From: Photobacterium chitinilyticum
GTDB taxonomy: Bacteria > Pseudomonadota > Gammaproteobacteria > Enterobacterales > Vibrionaceae
Direction of reading: 5' to 3'
NCBI RefSeq assembly: GCF_004104355.1
Contig: NZ_RJLM01000006.1
Location: 124,001 to 188,000 of the forward strand
DNA length: 64,000 nt
In this document: piece after piece, positions 1 to 7,932 of the stretch
Layout: each line of letters begins with the position of its first letter
Position numbering within the stretch: position 1 is the first letter of the stretch
Translations under genes and position numbers: made by a program
The notes under the pieces: model-generated
Told to the model about the DNA's origin: nothing
Seen by the model: only the letters and a program-made list of their open reading frames with translations
Databases searched by the model: none

Positions 1-92
1 TTCGTACGAAAAGAAAGATAGTGCACAATAAAATTGAACGCTGTTTTATTGTGGTGTACTATTTGAGCACTGTTTTTTATTAGAGACTAAAT

Positions 93-647
93 GTGAAACG
101 TTACCTGTTATTGATTATCTCGCTGCTTACCATGCTGGCTGGTTGTGTCGCCTATCCGGTAACGAGAACTTACTATGAGCCGAACCCAAATGATGGTGAT
201 CCAGCAGCAATAAGTGGTTGCGGTTATCATACAACGAAGAATGATTCGTTGGAGCGCGTTATTGACGGTGCAACCATTCATGTTATGCCTGAGTATGTCG
301 ACGGTGAGGATCTGAAGGTAACAATCTCAATAAAAAATGAATTTGAATATGTCGATGTTTATCCCGGAAAGATCTTTGTTAAAGATGTCGCCAGTGGAAA
401 CAAACTGTATCCGAGCGATACCTCTGTGACGATGCAGATGCCAAGTAAGCACATGCCTTTTTATCGTCAGTGGGTTACTTTTAGCTTCCCTGTTTCAGTG
501 AATGAACTTGACGAGCTATATATAACGATTCCTACTGGTAGTCTTGTTATTCCTAATTTATCGACGAAAAATGAGGCTAGTGCAGTCCATTTTCGATTTA
601 ATAAAACGAAGAAAGCTGATTTTTATTATAATTCGATAAATTGCTAA
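93..647 (+). CDS. putative lipoprotein of unknown function
   Basis: This encodes 184 residues from a GTG start. The N-terminus is a typical lipoprotein signal: basic KR, a hydrophobic stretch, then the lipobox LAGC with the acylated Cys near residue 18. The mature part is polar and probably beta-rich, with two further Cys residues, one close to the C-terminus. I recognise no catalytic motif or family. It appears monocistronic. A damaged GNAT gene follows it but is unlikely to be functionally related. The export and lipidation call is firm; the function is unknown. Confidence 0.75.
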   Translation: MKRYLLLIISLLTMLAGCVAYPVTRTYYEPNPNDGDPAAISGCGYHTTKNDSLERVIDGATIHVMPEYVDGEDLKVTISIKNEFEYVDVYPGKIFVKDVASGNKLYPSDTSVTMQMPSKHMPFYRQWVTFSFPVSVNELDELYITIPTGSLVIPNLSTKNEASAVHFRFNKTKKADFYYNSINC

Positions 648-683
648 TCATGATTGCTCACTTGGCTATCCATGGAGGAAGCT

Positions 684-1009
684 ATGTCAGATAAAAACTA
701 TCGCATACAGGTGATGATGCCAAAGCAGCTTGAGCTTTCAATTAAGTGGGCCGTTCAGGCTATAAGGTTGGGCCACTGTTTGCTGATAGTGCTGAATTGG
801 CAGAATTGCTATTTCGAGCCCTTAAAGCAGAGATAAAGCCGACTGATCTTATTTACCTCAATGTACCTGAAGTCAACGGTTGTGCTGTTGCTCTTGCAGA
901 AAAATACAATATGAATACAGTGTTTAAAACCGCACGTATGTATACGGGACAGTTTCCTGATCTTCCCTTGGATCGTACTTTTGGTGCTACCACGTTTGAA
1001 CTTGGCTGA
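684..1009 (+). pseudogene. GNAT acetyltransferase remnant with internal deletion and frameshift
   Basis: An ATG at 684 after a GGAGG-like site opens about 22 residues that look like a GNAT N-terminus (MSDKNYRIQVMMPKQLELSI). That frame runs into a stop at about 834. From about 746 a second frame carries the C-terminal domain of the same kind of enzyme (GYKVGPLFADSAELAE... through the terminal FGATTFELG), which I recognise from GNAT proteins with an Acetyltransf_18-type C-terminal domain. The acetyl-CoA-binding core that should lie between them, roughly 150 codons, is absent. The simplest reading is one internal deletion with junction near 745-755 that also shifted the frame. The product is not expected to be active. 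Confidence 0.72.
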
Positions 1010-1174
1010 TGGTATCAGCAGAATAGTGGTTAACTGGGTATCGTTACATATCATTTCAAATAAGCAATTCACAACAGATTCGTCATCATCCATTATGAGC
1101 TTAGTGGCTTATGTGCTGTTTCAGTAAAAAAACAGTTCACTTTCTCAATAGAAAACCGCGACGGAGCTCATATC

Positions 1175-2431
1175 ATGGTAATACAGGCAATCAAGAAACA
1201 GTTACAACACCTGCATGCTTCAGATATTAAAGGTGTTGGTCAATTAGTAACTCAAGCTACGATGAATGTGACCCGTATTGCCGAAGGCGTGCACCAGTCG
1301 GTGTGGAGCTCATTGGGTATGCCTGGCGGTAATGAGCCAGGTCGAACAAGAGGCCTTACCGGACTGGTTTACAGGAGTATCTATACTGTTACGCAGGTGG
1401 TGGGTAACGGCATTGATCTCGTACTGGAAAAACAGCAGCCTTTGCTGGAGTCTTTAGATAAAGGTAAACCTGAAACACCCGAGCGTGTTGCTGTGCTGTC
1501 GGCCCTGAATGGTGTGATGGGCGATCGTCTAGTGGCGAACAATAACCAATTTGCGATTCCGATGACATTTTATTATCAGCGGAAAGCATTGGACTGGGAG
1601 GCTTTGCCTTCTATGCCTGAAGCAACGAACAAAGTGCTGTTGATGATCCACGGCTTGTGCATGAATGATATTCAATGGTGCACCGAACATGATGATGGTG
1701 AGGTTGATCATGGTCGGTTACTGTCTTCTGCTCTTGGTTATACGCCCGTCTATTTGCGGTATAACTCCGGATTGCATATATCGGATAATGGACGGCAGTT
1801 AGCAGATCAATTAGAGCGGTTAGTCGAAAGTTGGCCGATACCGATTGAAGAAATGACAATTGTTGCCCATAGCATGGGAGGTTTACTAACACGTAGTGCA
1901 GCGTACTATGGCAAGCAACAGGCTTTGCGATGGCCGGCATTAATGAAAAGTATTGTTTTTCTGGGTACACCGCATCATGGGGCTCCATTGGAGCGCGCTG
2001 GTAATAAACTCGATGTTGTATTGGGTTGTACCCCGTACACATCTCCTTTCTCGAGACTCAGCAAGCTTCGAAGTTCAGGAATCACGGATTTGCGCTATGG
2101 TCATATAGTTGATGAAGACTGGCAAGGTGCTGACCGTTTTGAGGATAAAGCTGATGGGCGGCAAGTGGTTCCTTTGCCAGAAGGCATTGCCTGTTATACC
2201 GTGGCGGCGACGACAGCCACTAAACGCAGCCTTTTAGCCGAACGTCTAATCGGTGATGGTCTGGTTCCTTTACGTAGTGCTCTTGGGTTACATGACTGGG
2301 ATGAACGAAATTTAGCATTTTCAGATACATCGCAGCAGATTTTCTATCAAATGAATCATATGGAGCTGCTTAGTCGTCCAGAGGTTACACACCAGATGAT
2401 GGAGTGGCTGGCAATCAGGTGTAGGAGGTAA
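1175..2431 (+). CDS. alpha/beta-hydrolase, lipase/esterase of the PGAP1-like type
   Basis: This is a 418-residue hydrolase. Residues ~150-400 hold the alpha/beta fold: an oxyanion strand with the HGLCMND motif, a nucleophile elbow AHSMGG with Ser near 233, the following GTPHHGAPLE segment typical of PGAP1/lipase-type hydrolases, an Asp in GDGLVPLRSA near 361, and a terminal His in MNHMELL near 395. The N-terminal ~110 residues are an extra helical region (TRIAEGVHQSVW...) seen ahead of this fold in related hydrolases. There is no signal peptide, so it is probably cytoplasmic. The substrate, possibly a lipid or ester, cannot be read from the sequence. A small exported protein follows five bases later and may be cotranscribed. 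Confidence 0.8.
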   Translation: MVIQAIKKQLQHLHASDIKGVGQLVTQATMNVTRIAEGVHQSVWSSLGMPGGNEPGRTRGLTGLVYRSIYTVTQVVGNGIDLVLEKQQPLLESLDKGKPETPERVAVLSALNGVMGDRLVANNNQFAIPMTFYYQRKALDWEALPSMPEATNKVLLMIHGLCMNDIQWCTEHDDGEVDHGRLLSSALGYTPVYLRYNSGLHISDNGRQLADQLERLVESWPIPIEEMTIVAHSMGGLLTRSAAYYGKQQALRWPALMKSIVFLGTPHHGAPLERAGNKLDVVLGCTPYTSPFSRLSKLRSSGITDLRYGHIVDEDWQGADRFEDKADGRQVVPLPEGIACYTVAATTATKRSLLAERLIGDGLVPLRSALGLHDWDERNLAFSDTSQQIFYQMNHMELLSRPEVTHQMMEWLAIRCRR

Positions 2432-2435
2432 TGAT

Positions 2436-2807
2436 ATGAATACGAGTTGTTGGCCGGATTGGAAGGTTTGCCTGAAATTTCTGATAGCTGTCACGTTGCT
2501 ATGGGGAAGTATACCGCAGGCTTTCGCCGACACAACTGACGCGCGTTGTGATATTTACCTGCCAGGTTCAGATAAACCTTTGGCACAGTATCTTTGTGTC
2601 TTTTCTCAGCGTCAGGGATATATCACTATCGAACGTGATGATGGCGTCTATTATGATTTTACGCCTGTTGGGGAGAGTCCCGGTAATTATAAAGACAGTC
2701 GGGGATATCCGGTATACAGGCAGTCAGGGTTAGGCAAAAAAGGACTTATTTTTAAGCTACAGGAAGAGTCTGTGCATGTTTATTGGGACACCTCGGAGCT
2801 AGAATAA
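2436..2807 (+). CDS. exported small protein of unknown function
   Basis: This encodes 123 residues. The N-terminal hydrophobic segment ends at an AFA-D signal peptidase site near residue 31, so the protein should be periplasmic or secreted. The mature part is about 90 residues, has two Cys residues that could form a disulfide, and has the look of a small beta-rich domain. No family is recognised. It starts four bases after the hydrolase stop, so the two are probably one operon, ending at the strong hairpin at 2806-2839. Confidence 0.7.
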   Translation: MNTSCWPDWKVCLKFLIAVTLLWGSIPQAFADTTDARCDIYLPGSDKPLAQYLCVFSQRQGYITIERDDGVYYDFTPVGESPGNYKDSRGYPVYRQSGLGKKGLIFKLQEESVHVYWDTSELE

Positions 2808-2839
2808 AGCCGTCGCTCGATACAGCCAGCGACGGCTTT
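2806..2839. terminator. bidirectional Rho-independent terminator
   Basis: The perfect 12-bp inverted repeat AAAGCCGTCGCT / AGCGACGGCTTT has a 10-base loop. It is flanked by T-runs on the plus strand and A-runs on the left side, so it can end both the plus-strand gene at 2436 and the minus-strand CHRD lipoprotein. Confidence 0.9.
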
Positions 2840-2860
2840 TTTCTATACAGGTTTATTGGT

Positions 2861-4567
2861 CTATTCTATTTGCCCTCGTATTTCGCCTGGGGGATTGGCG
2901 GGGGTATGAACGTTAATATAGTGTCCGCCGTTAAGCAGTTTCTCAGCAGTCTCGTCATCAAGTTCAGTGTCCTCTGGTGTTGACCAAACGGTGACATCGT
3001 CACCATCTTGCTCTAGGCCAACGACCACATCACCGTTTTCGCCTGTTGCCCCTTCGTGAACATGGGCAGCTACGGCATCATCGATCCCGGAAGTGATGAT
3101 GTTAACTTGAAGAATGTTGGTCTCGGCATTGAAGGTTGCATAACCGTTTCCGAAAGCTTCTGTCTCTACCGGCGGTACTTCTTGTGAACCGTCCAAGGGG
3201 AATATGAACAAGGTAAAGTCTGACGTCAGAATTTGACCGCGAATTTCGCCCGGAGGGTTGGTTGGGGTGTGCACATTGACATAGTGCCCGCCACTAAGGA
3301 GCAATTCTATGATGTCGCCGCCCAACGTTGTTCCATCAGGACTTGTCCATTTGGCCGGGTCTTCAGGGTCTTGCTCAAGAGCAACCACGACGTCGCCGTT
3401 TTGTCCGGCGAAACCTTCGTGGAGGTGGGCAGCAACGGCGTCATCGGCCCCAGTAGTAATAACCCTAAGATCGACTTCTTCGCTTGAGCTGTTATAGGTC
3501 AAATAACCCGTACCGCTAGCTTGGCTATCGACTGGTGGAACCTCTTGCTCGCCATCTAACGAGAAGGTTATTAATGTAAAGTCACTACTCAGGATCTGGC
3601 CGCGAATTTCACCTGATGGGTTTGCGGGAGTATGGACGTTAACGTAATGTCCGCCGCTAATTAGCTGTAGGACAATTGTTTCATCAAGAACCGTTTCGTC
3701 AGGCGTTGTCCATACAGAAGGCGAGTCTCCTTGAACCAGAGCAACAACCACATCACCATTTTCACCAACAAACCCTTCATGGATATGTGCAGCTGTAGCA
3801 TCATCGGCATTTTCTGTAACGACAGTCAGTTCAACGGCGTTGGTTTCAGTGTTGACAGCCGCATAGCCAGTGCCCGATGCATCGGAATCAACAGGAGGAA
3901 CTTCTTGTGAGCCGTCGAGGCTGAAGGTGACAATAACCACGGTATTGTTATCGACTATCTGGCCCCTGACTTCACCTGAAGGGTTATCAAGAGTATGAAC
4001 ATTGATATACCATTGGCCAGCTAATAGCTCGTCAGATTGCTCTTGTGTGATTTCAGTCGCTTCGACTGACATCGTACCATCACCATTATCGACAAACTCA
4101 AAAGCAACAGGGCCGTTTTCGCCAATACCACCTTGGTGAATATGTGCTGCCTGCACATCCTCGACCATGCTGATATCTAATTCTGCACTGAGTGTAAATG
4201 TCTGTTCGGGATCGGGTTCAGGTGGGTTACCTTCATCCTTATCTTTATCACTGTATTCGTTATTATCACCGTATTGTTCATCGTTCGTATCATCTTCTTT
4301 ATTTTTGTCGCCATCTAGGTCGAAATCTAAATCCAGATCTAAATCCAGGTCGAGATCCAAATCCAAGTCGAGGCCATCGTCTTTATCACCATTACCATTA
4401 CCGCTGCTTATCAATAGTGTCACCGTCGCCGTCGCCTGGGATTCAGTTATAACGGGTGGGACTTCCTGATTACCAGAAAGGCTTACATCGAAAGTAAGCT
4501 CTTCTTCTTGGCAACCAAGTAGAGAGAACAAAGCCAACATGCCAACAAGGCTGAGTCTTTTACGCAT
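2861..4567 (-). CDS. CHRD-domain lipoprotein with Leu-Asp repeat linker
   Basis: This is a 568-residue lipoprotein with lipobox SLLGC (Cys near 19). It contains four CHRD domains in tandem, each marked by an opening QEVPPV, a central AAHIHEG/AAHVHEG followed by GENGDVVV, and a closing GGHYVNVHTPANPSGEIRGQI-type segment. The first domain is split by an acidic insert of about 70 residues that includes about ten hydrophobic-Asp dipeptides (mostly Leu-Asp) and then KNKEDD/DKDKDE stretches. CHRD domains occur in chordin and in many bacterial surface proteins; their role in bacteria is poorly defined. Repeats 2-4 are more alike than repeat 1. It is monocistronic and ends at the shared terminator. 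It probably faces the periplasm or the cell surface. Confidence 0.88.
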   Translation of the reverse strand: MRKRLSLVGMLALFSLLGCQEEELTFDVSLSGNQEVPPVITESQATATVTLLISSGNGNGDKDDGLDLDLDLDLDLDLDLDFDLDGDKNKEDDTNDEQYGDNNEYSDKDKDEGNPPEPDPEQTFTLSAELDISMVEDVQAAHIHQGGIGENGPVAFEFVDNGDGTMSVEATEITQEQSDELLAGQWYINVHTLDNPSGEVRGQIVDNNTVVIVTFSLDGSQEVPPVDSDASGTGYAAVNTETNAVELTVVTENADDATAAHIHEGFVGENGDVVVALVQGDSPSVWTTPDETVLDETIVLQLISGGHYVNVHTPANPSGEIRGQILSSDFTLITFSLDGEQEVPPVDSQASGTGYLTYNSSSEEVDLRVITTGADDAVAAHLHEGFAGQNGDVVVALEQDPEDPAKWTSPDGTTLGGDIIELLLSGGHYVNVHTPTNPPGEIRGQILTSDFTLFIFPLDGSQEVPPVETEAFGNGYATFNAETNILQVNIITSGIDDAVAAHVHEGATGENGDVVVGLEQDGDDVTVWSTPEDTELDDETAEKLLNGGHYINVHTPANPPGEIRGQIE

Positions 4568-4990
4568 GGGTTACTCCTCAAGGGTATTAATACCAAGAGG
4601 AGTGTAGCCAGAGAGAGGATTCTCAGTATTGATTCTTAGTCTTAGTGGTGAGGCGATTATCTTGGTTGCGAGGTATTTTCTAAAAGTTGAGTGAAAAGAC
4701 AGTCGGTTACTACGTAGGCAGCAGGTTATATTTTTTCGTATAGCTGCTGTCGTAGAGTAGTCAGTAACGCTGCCGTTTGTGATGTTTCTAGGTGTGTTAG
4801 GGTTTATTTGTGGTGATTTCTAGGTTTAAGTAACAAGAAGCTATAAAAGTCCCATCATTAGTTGTTCGGTTGATTTTGAACAACCACCTCATAACAGAGT
4901 TGGATAAGCAGCAGTTGAAACAGCAATGCTATTAACAGGATTTTGACTAAGGCTCTGCTGTGATATGAGCTTATTTGAAATAGGTTTGTG
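4568..4990. other. intergenic region upstream of the CHRD lipoprotein
   Basis: This 420-base stretch should hold the promoter of the CHRD gene. I see no convincing ORF. There is one inverted repeat, GTTGTTC / GAACAAC, around 4862-4886 without a following T-run. Nothing else stands out. Confidence 0.4.
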
Positions 4991-4997
4991 TAATAAA

Positions 4998-5015
4998 AGC
5001 CTCCGGTTGGAGGCT
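4998..5015 (-). terminator. Rho-independent terminator of the 21-codon ORF
   Basis: The sequence AGCCTCC-GGTT-GGAGGCT gives a 7-bp stem with a tetraloop. Read on the minus strand it is followed by TTTTATTA. It lies ten bases past the stop of the small ORF at 5025-5090, which marks that ORF as the end of a transcript. Confidence 0.8.
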
Positions 5016-5024
5016 CTTCAATAG

Positions 5025-5090
5025 TTACTTTTTAGATTTTGCATTGTCCAAAATTTCTTTGATACGTTTGTTCGATACACGCTTAGCCAT
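5025..5090 (-). CDS. 21-residue basic micro-protein (hypothetical)
   Basis: This very short minus-strand ORF runs ATG to TAA in 22 codons. The peptide begins MAKRVSNKRIKEIL and ends NAKSKK. It has about eight basic residues and a probable amphipathic helix. Three things support translation: a consensus AAGGAG seven bases before the ATG, an immediate downstream terminator, and a structured leader upstream. The composition resembles the basic tails of ribosome-binding peptides, but that is only impression. I do not recognise a family. It could be a true micro-protein or a leader-controlled regulatory peptide. Confidence 0.6.
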   Translation of the reverse strand: MAKRVSNKRIKEILDNAKSKK

Positions 5091-5250
5091 AAATAAACTC
5101 CTTTTCAAAGATTACAAACCTTGTAACTAAGAACCTTAGATTGGGATTGCTTGTGACAATGTCACGTCCTGAATCCAGCATGGGGCGATGTGCTCCCTAG
5201 ATCCGAATGATCCCAAAGGCTTAGTTCCAATATACCGAACTAACTGAGTA
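5091..5250 (-). promoter_or_regulatory. structured 5' leader of the micro-ORF, possible cis-regulatory RNA
   Basis: Read on the minus strand, the region between a possible -10 (TATACT, about 5248-5253) and the micro-ORF holds nested inverted repeats. The outer helix is AACTAAG at 5220-5226 with CTTAGTT at 5125-5131. The inner helix is TTGGGAT at 5210-5216 with ATCCCAA at 5141-5147. Inside lie GTGAC/GTCAC around 5153-5165 and a GGGAGCA/TGCT-type arm around 5177-5197. Two nested 7-bp perfect helices around internal hairpins fit a folded RNA. The -10 has no good -35, so the transcript start is uncertain. Confidence 0.45.
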
Positions 5251-5253
5251 TAG

Positions 5254-5623
5254 GAATCTTTCGCAAGAGATTTTCGTTTATATGAAGTTTGTCAAGCCGG
5301 TTATAAAGTATGCACTTATATGCATCTAAGGGTTATAAGTCGTGTTCTCTGTCGCATTGTTATTCATATGAGACTTAAGATCTTGAGCAATGGTTTTTTT
5401 GTGGCATTTTGTCTTAATTCGTAAAGTGTGATCTCACCTGCAATTTTAGTACTTGCACTCAAGCTGACACTTATATTTGGTGAGAGGGTGAGATCCATCG
5501 CATGGCAAGAAAAAAAGAGCAATAATAATTAGGCATGATATATGAGTTGCATTGCATAATTTTAGTTGTGGCTATATCTTGAACTCACTTTATAAATCAG
5601 TGGTATAGCTAGGTGGTAAGACA
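5254..5623. other. intergenic region upstream of the polyene-like operon
   Basis: This stretch of about 370 bases should carry the promoter of the 5624 operon. It has a 9-bp inverted repeat, GATCTCACC at 5430-5438 with GGTGAGATC at 5487-5495, which could be an operator pair or an RNA stem. A seven-codon ORF follows at 5502 but is too short to support. No larger coding potential is evident. Confidence 0.4.
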
Positions 5624-7036
5624 GTGGATATGGATATCCAACATGTGAAAGCGACATGTCAAAAGGAGGTTGTTTTTTGTCCATTGTCAGAATTGATGTG
5701 CTCTTCCAGAAAGGACAAACTTAAGGTTGCCTATCAAACTCGTTCTTTGGTTTTCTGGGCTCAGTTTAAAGCTGACGTTGAGGCATTGGTTCAAATGTTA
5801 CAGGCAAGCTCATATGTGAAGTGGGCACTTTGCTTTGATGATAGTTACCATTTTGCCGTTGCTTTTATGGCTGCTGCACATGCAGGTAAGCACATTATTT
5901 TACCGGGAAATCACCAGGCCGATGCGTTGGGCGATCTAGCCTCTCACTTTGATGTCTTGCTTCATGACCGATATGAACTTCGTGAGTTTAGTCACCATCA
6001 ACAAATGATGCCCTTGGTACTTGAAACTGACTTCGAACCAAAAGCTACTTCTGCTCTTACTGAATTACAGCTAGAGGCGGTGACGATCACTCTGTTTACA
6101 TCCGGTTCGAGTGGGCAGCCGAAAGCGGTAGTTAAAACCCTCGGTTGCATCAATGCCGAGATCGCTGAACTGGAGAAAGTATGGGGTGAACAACTTCGTA
6201 ATGCGAATGTGGTCAGCACCGTTTCTCACCAGCATATTTATGGGCTGCTTTTCCGCGTACTTTGGCCTCTTTGTGCCGGGCGCATGTTTGGGCGGGAGGA
6301 TCTTAGCTATCCCGAACAGGTTATGGCACAGGCTAATCCAGATACGGTGTTGGTAACTAGCCCGGCTCTGCTTAAGCGTCTTAATGGTGAATCGGTCACC
6401 CAGCCTTATCGCGCCGTATTTTCCTCTGGTGGCCCATTGAGTGAAGCCGCTGCTCTACAAAGTAATACATTATTTGGCCACTTACCGTTTGAAGTATTTG
6501 GCAGTACGGAAACGGGTGGTATCGGTTTTCGTCAACAGCATCAGGCTAATACCCCTTGGCAATTATTTGATGTCATTGATATGGCGCTCAATGCAGAAGG
6601 GTGTCTTCGTATTTGTTCACCCTTTATTGCCCTCGACAGTTGGTACCAGACAAGTGATCAATGCCAGATCATGGGTGAACGCCATTTTTCGCTTCAGGGA
6701 AGGACTGATCGGGTGGTGAAAGTGGAAGAAAAACGAATTTCACTGACTGAGGTTGAACGTCGGCTGTGTCAGTTGTGCTGGATCGACGAAGCCGCTGTTT
6801 TGACCTTGGATGAGCCCAACCGATTGGTTATAGCCGCCGTGATCACTCTGACGGATGAAGGGCGGCGGAATATGCAAACCCTAGGTAAGGGGAGGTTCTG
6901 GCTGGACTTACGCCAGCAGTTGCGACGTTGGTTGGAACCTGTTGGCATTCCCCGCCGTTTTCGAGATGTTGGTGAAATTCCCCTGAATAGCCAAGGCAAG
7001 CGTCTGGTCAGGGATCTGGAACAGTTTTTTAAATAG
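5624..7036 (+). CDS. aryl-polyene-type AMP-ligase (acyl-CoA/ACP synthetase)
   Basis: This is a 470-residue member of the AMP-binding (ANL) family, of the short type found in aryl polyene clusters (ApeH-like). It has the P-loop-like motif FTSGSSGQPK near 157, the A5-type FGSTETGG, and a C-terminal NSQGKRLV whose Lys is the usual catalytic A10 residue. In characterised aryl polyene clusters this enzyme activates the starter acid for loading. Here it opens an operon of six genes. The GTG start follows AGGTGG; an ATG two codons later is an alternative. No ACP is encoded nearby, so the acceptor must come from elsewhere. The family call is good; the substrate is not known. Confidence 0.8.
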   Translation: MDMDIQHVKATCQKEVVFCPLSELMCSSRKDKLKVAYQTRSLVFWAQFKADVEALVQMLQASSYVKWALCFDDSYHFAVAFMAAAHAGKHIILPGNHQADALGDLASHFDVLLHDRYELREFSHHQQMMPLVLETDFEPKATSALTELQLEAVTITLFTSGSSGQPKAVVKTLGCINAEIAELEKVWGEQLRNANVVSTVSHQHIYGLLFRVLWPLCAGRMFGREDLSYPEQVMAQANPDTVLVTSPALLKRLNGESVTQPYRAVFSSGGPLSEAAALQSNTLFGHLPFEVFGSTETGGIGFRQQHQANTPWQLFDVIDMALNAEGCLRICSPFIALDSWYQTSDQCQIMGERHFSLQGRTDRVVKVEEKRISLTEVERRLCQLCWIDEAAVLTLDEPNRLVIAAVITLTDEGRRNMQTLGKGRFWLDLRQQLRRWLEPVGIPRRFRDVGEIPLNSQGKRLVRDLEQFFK

Positions 7037-7054
7037 CGCGAGAGCATAGCCATA

Positions 7055-7426
7055 GTGAATAAACGCAAGCCGACAGTTATCGAAACCCAACTTACGGGCA
7101 ACAGCGCCGTACTGACGCTGAAAGTGGATGGTAATATTGTTGATTTTCAAGGGCATTTCTCATCCTACCCGTTATTGCCCGGGGTGACTCAGATTGATTG
7201 GGCTGTTTACTACGGAAGAACCCTGTTCGACATCCCTTCTGAATTTGGCGGTATGGACGTTATTAAATTTCAGGAACCTATTCAGCCAGACAGTATTGTC
7301 GAACTGGCCCTGAACTGGATTGCCGAAAAAGAGAAGCTGCAGTTTAGCTTTTATTCTGTAGCTGAGGGCACCTCAAAGCGTGTTACTCACTCTTCGGGGC
7401 GAATAAAGTTAGATGCGGCAAAATAG
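7055..7426 (+). CDS. hotdog 3-hydroxyacyl thioester dehydratase (ApeI/FabZ-like)
   Basis: This is a 123-residue single hotdog domain. The motif FQGHFSSYPLLPGVTQIDW corresponds to the FabZ/FabA active-site segment, with the catalytic His in GHF. In aryl polyene clusters a protein of this size and type (ApeI) removes water from the 3-hydroxyacyl-ACP at each extension round. It starts 18 bases after the ligase from a GTG, and its end overlaps the region where the thioesterase frame opens. Operon position and sequence agree on a role in polyene-like chain building. Confidence 0.8.
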   Translation: MNKRKPTVIETQLTGNSAVLTLKVDGNIVDFQGHFSSYPLLPGVTQIDWAVYYGRTLFDIPSEFGGMDVIKFQEPIQPDSIVELALNWIAEKEKLQFSFYSVAEGTSKRVTHSSGRIKLDAAK

Positions 7427-7457
7427 TCGCATCCTGATGTATTTGGATGAAAGAGAA

Positions 7458-7892
7458 ATGATGAATACCACAGCGGCGCTGAGTGCAGAGGCAACCCTGA
7501 CGACGTCTTTTCAAGATGCCGATCCCATGGGGATTGTATATCACGGTAACTATTTTCGTTACTTTGAAGAAGCCCGTCGGGTGCTGATGGGCAAGCTGAA
7601 TTATAGCTACCGTGAAATGCAGGACTCGGGCTATCAATGGCCAGTGATTGATGCGCAGGTGAAGTATGTTAAAGCGATTCCTTTCAATCATGAAATACGT
7701 GTGATAGCGACACTGGTTGAGTGGGAAAACCGCCTGCGGGTCAACTATGTGATCGTCGATGCTGCAAGTGGTGAGCAGATGACCAAGGCACATACCGTGC
7801 AAGTGGCTGTCGGTATTGATGATGAAATGCGTCTGGCTTCGCCCCGAGTGTTTACCGAAAAAGTTGAGGCTTTGATCGCCCACGCCCAATGA
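7458..7892 (+). CDS. 4HBT-family acyl thioesterase (ApeK-like)
   Basis: This is a hotdog thioesterase of the 4-hydroxybenzoyl-CoA thioesterase/YbgC type. The diagnostic segment DADPMGIVYHGNYFRYFEEA carries the catalytic Asp. It should hydrolyse or release acyl thioesters of the pathway. I chose the ATG at 7458 (another at 7461), just behind GAAAGAG, because the conserved domain begins soon after it. The open frame extends upstream to an ATG at 7413 that would overlap the dehydratase. Aryl polyene clusters carry an equivalent gene (ApeK) in the same relative order. Confidence 0.8.
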   Translation: MMNTTAALSAEATLTTSFQDADPMGIVYHGNYFRYFEEARRVLMGKLNYSYREMQDSGYQWPVIDAQVKYVKAIPFNHEIRVIATLVEWENRLRVNYVIVDAASGEQMTKAHTVQVAVGIDDEMRLASPRVFTEKVEALIAHAQ

Positions 7893-7932
7893 TTATACAA
7901 CTGCCGTCAAAATAACAATGCGAAGGATAGCG

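Noticed and set aside
4167-4469. Plus-strand frame rich in Ser-Arg/Ser-Lys dipeptides
   Set aside because: It is the antisense shadow of the Leu-Asp tract in the CHRD lipoprotein and has no ribosome binding site.
5502-5525. Seven-codon ORF (MARKKEQ) after the inverted repeat upstream of the polyene-like operon
   Set aside because: Too short to support, no attenuator-like structure follows it, and it has no clear link to the operon start 100 bases later.
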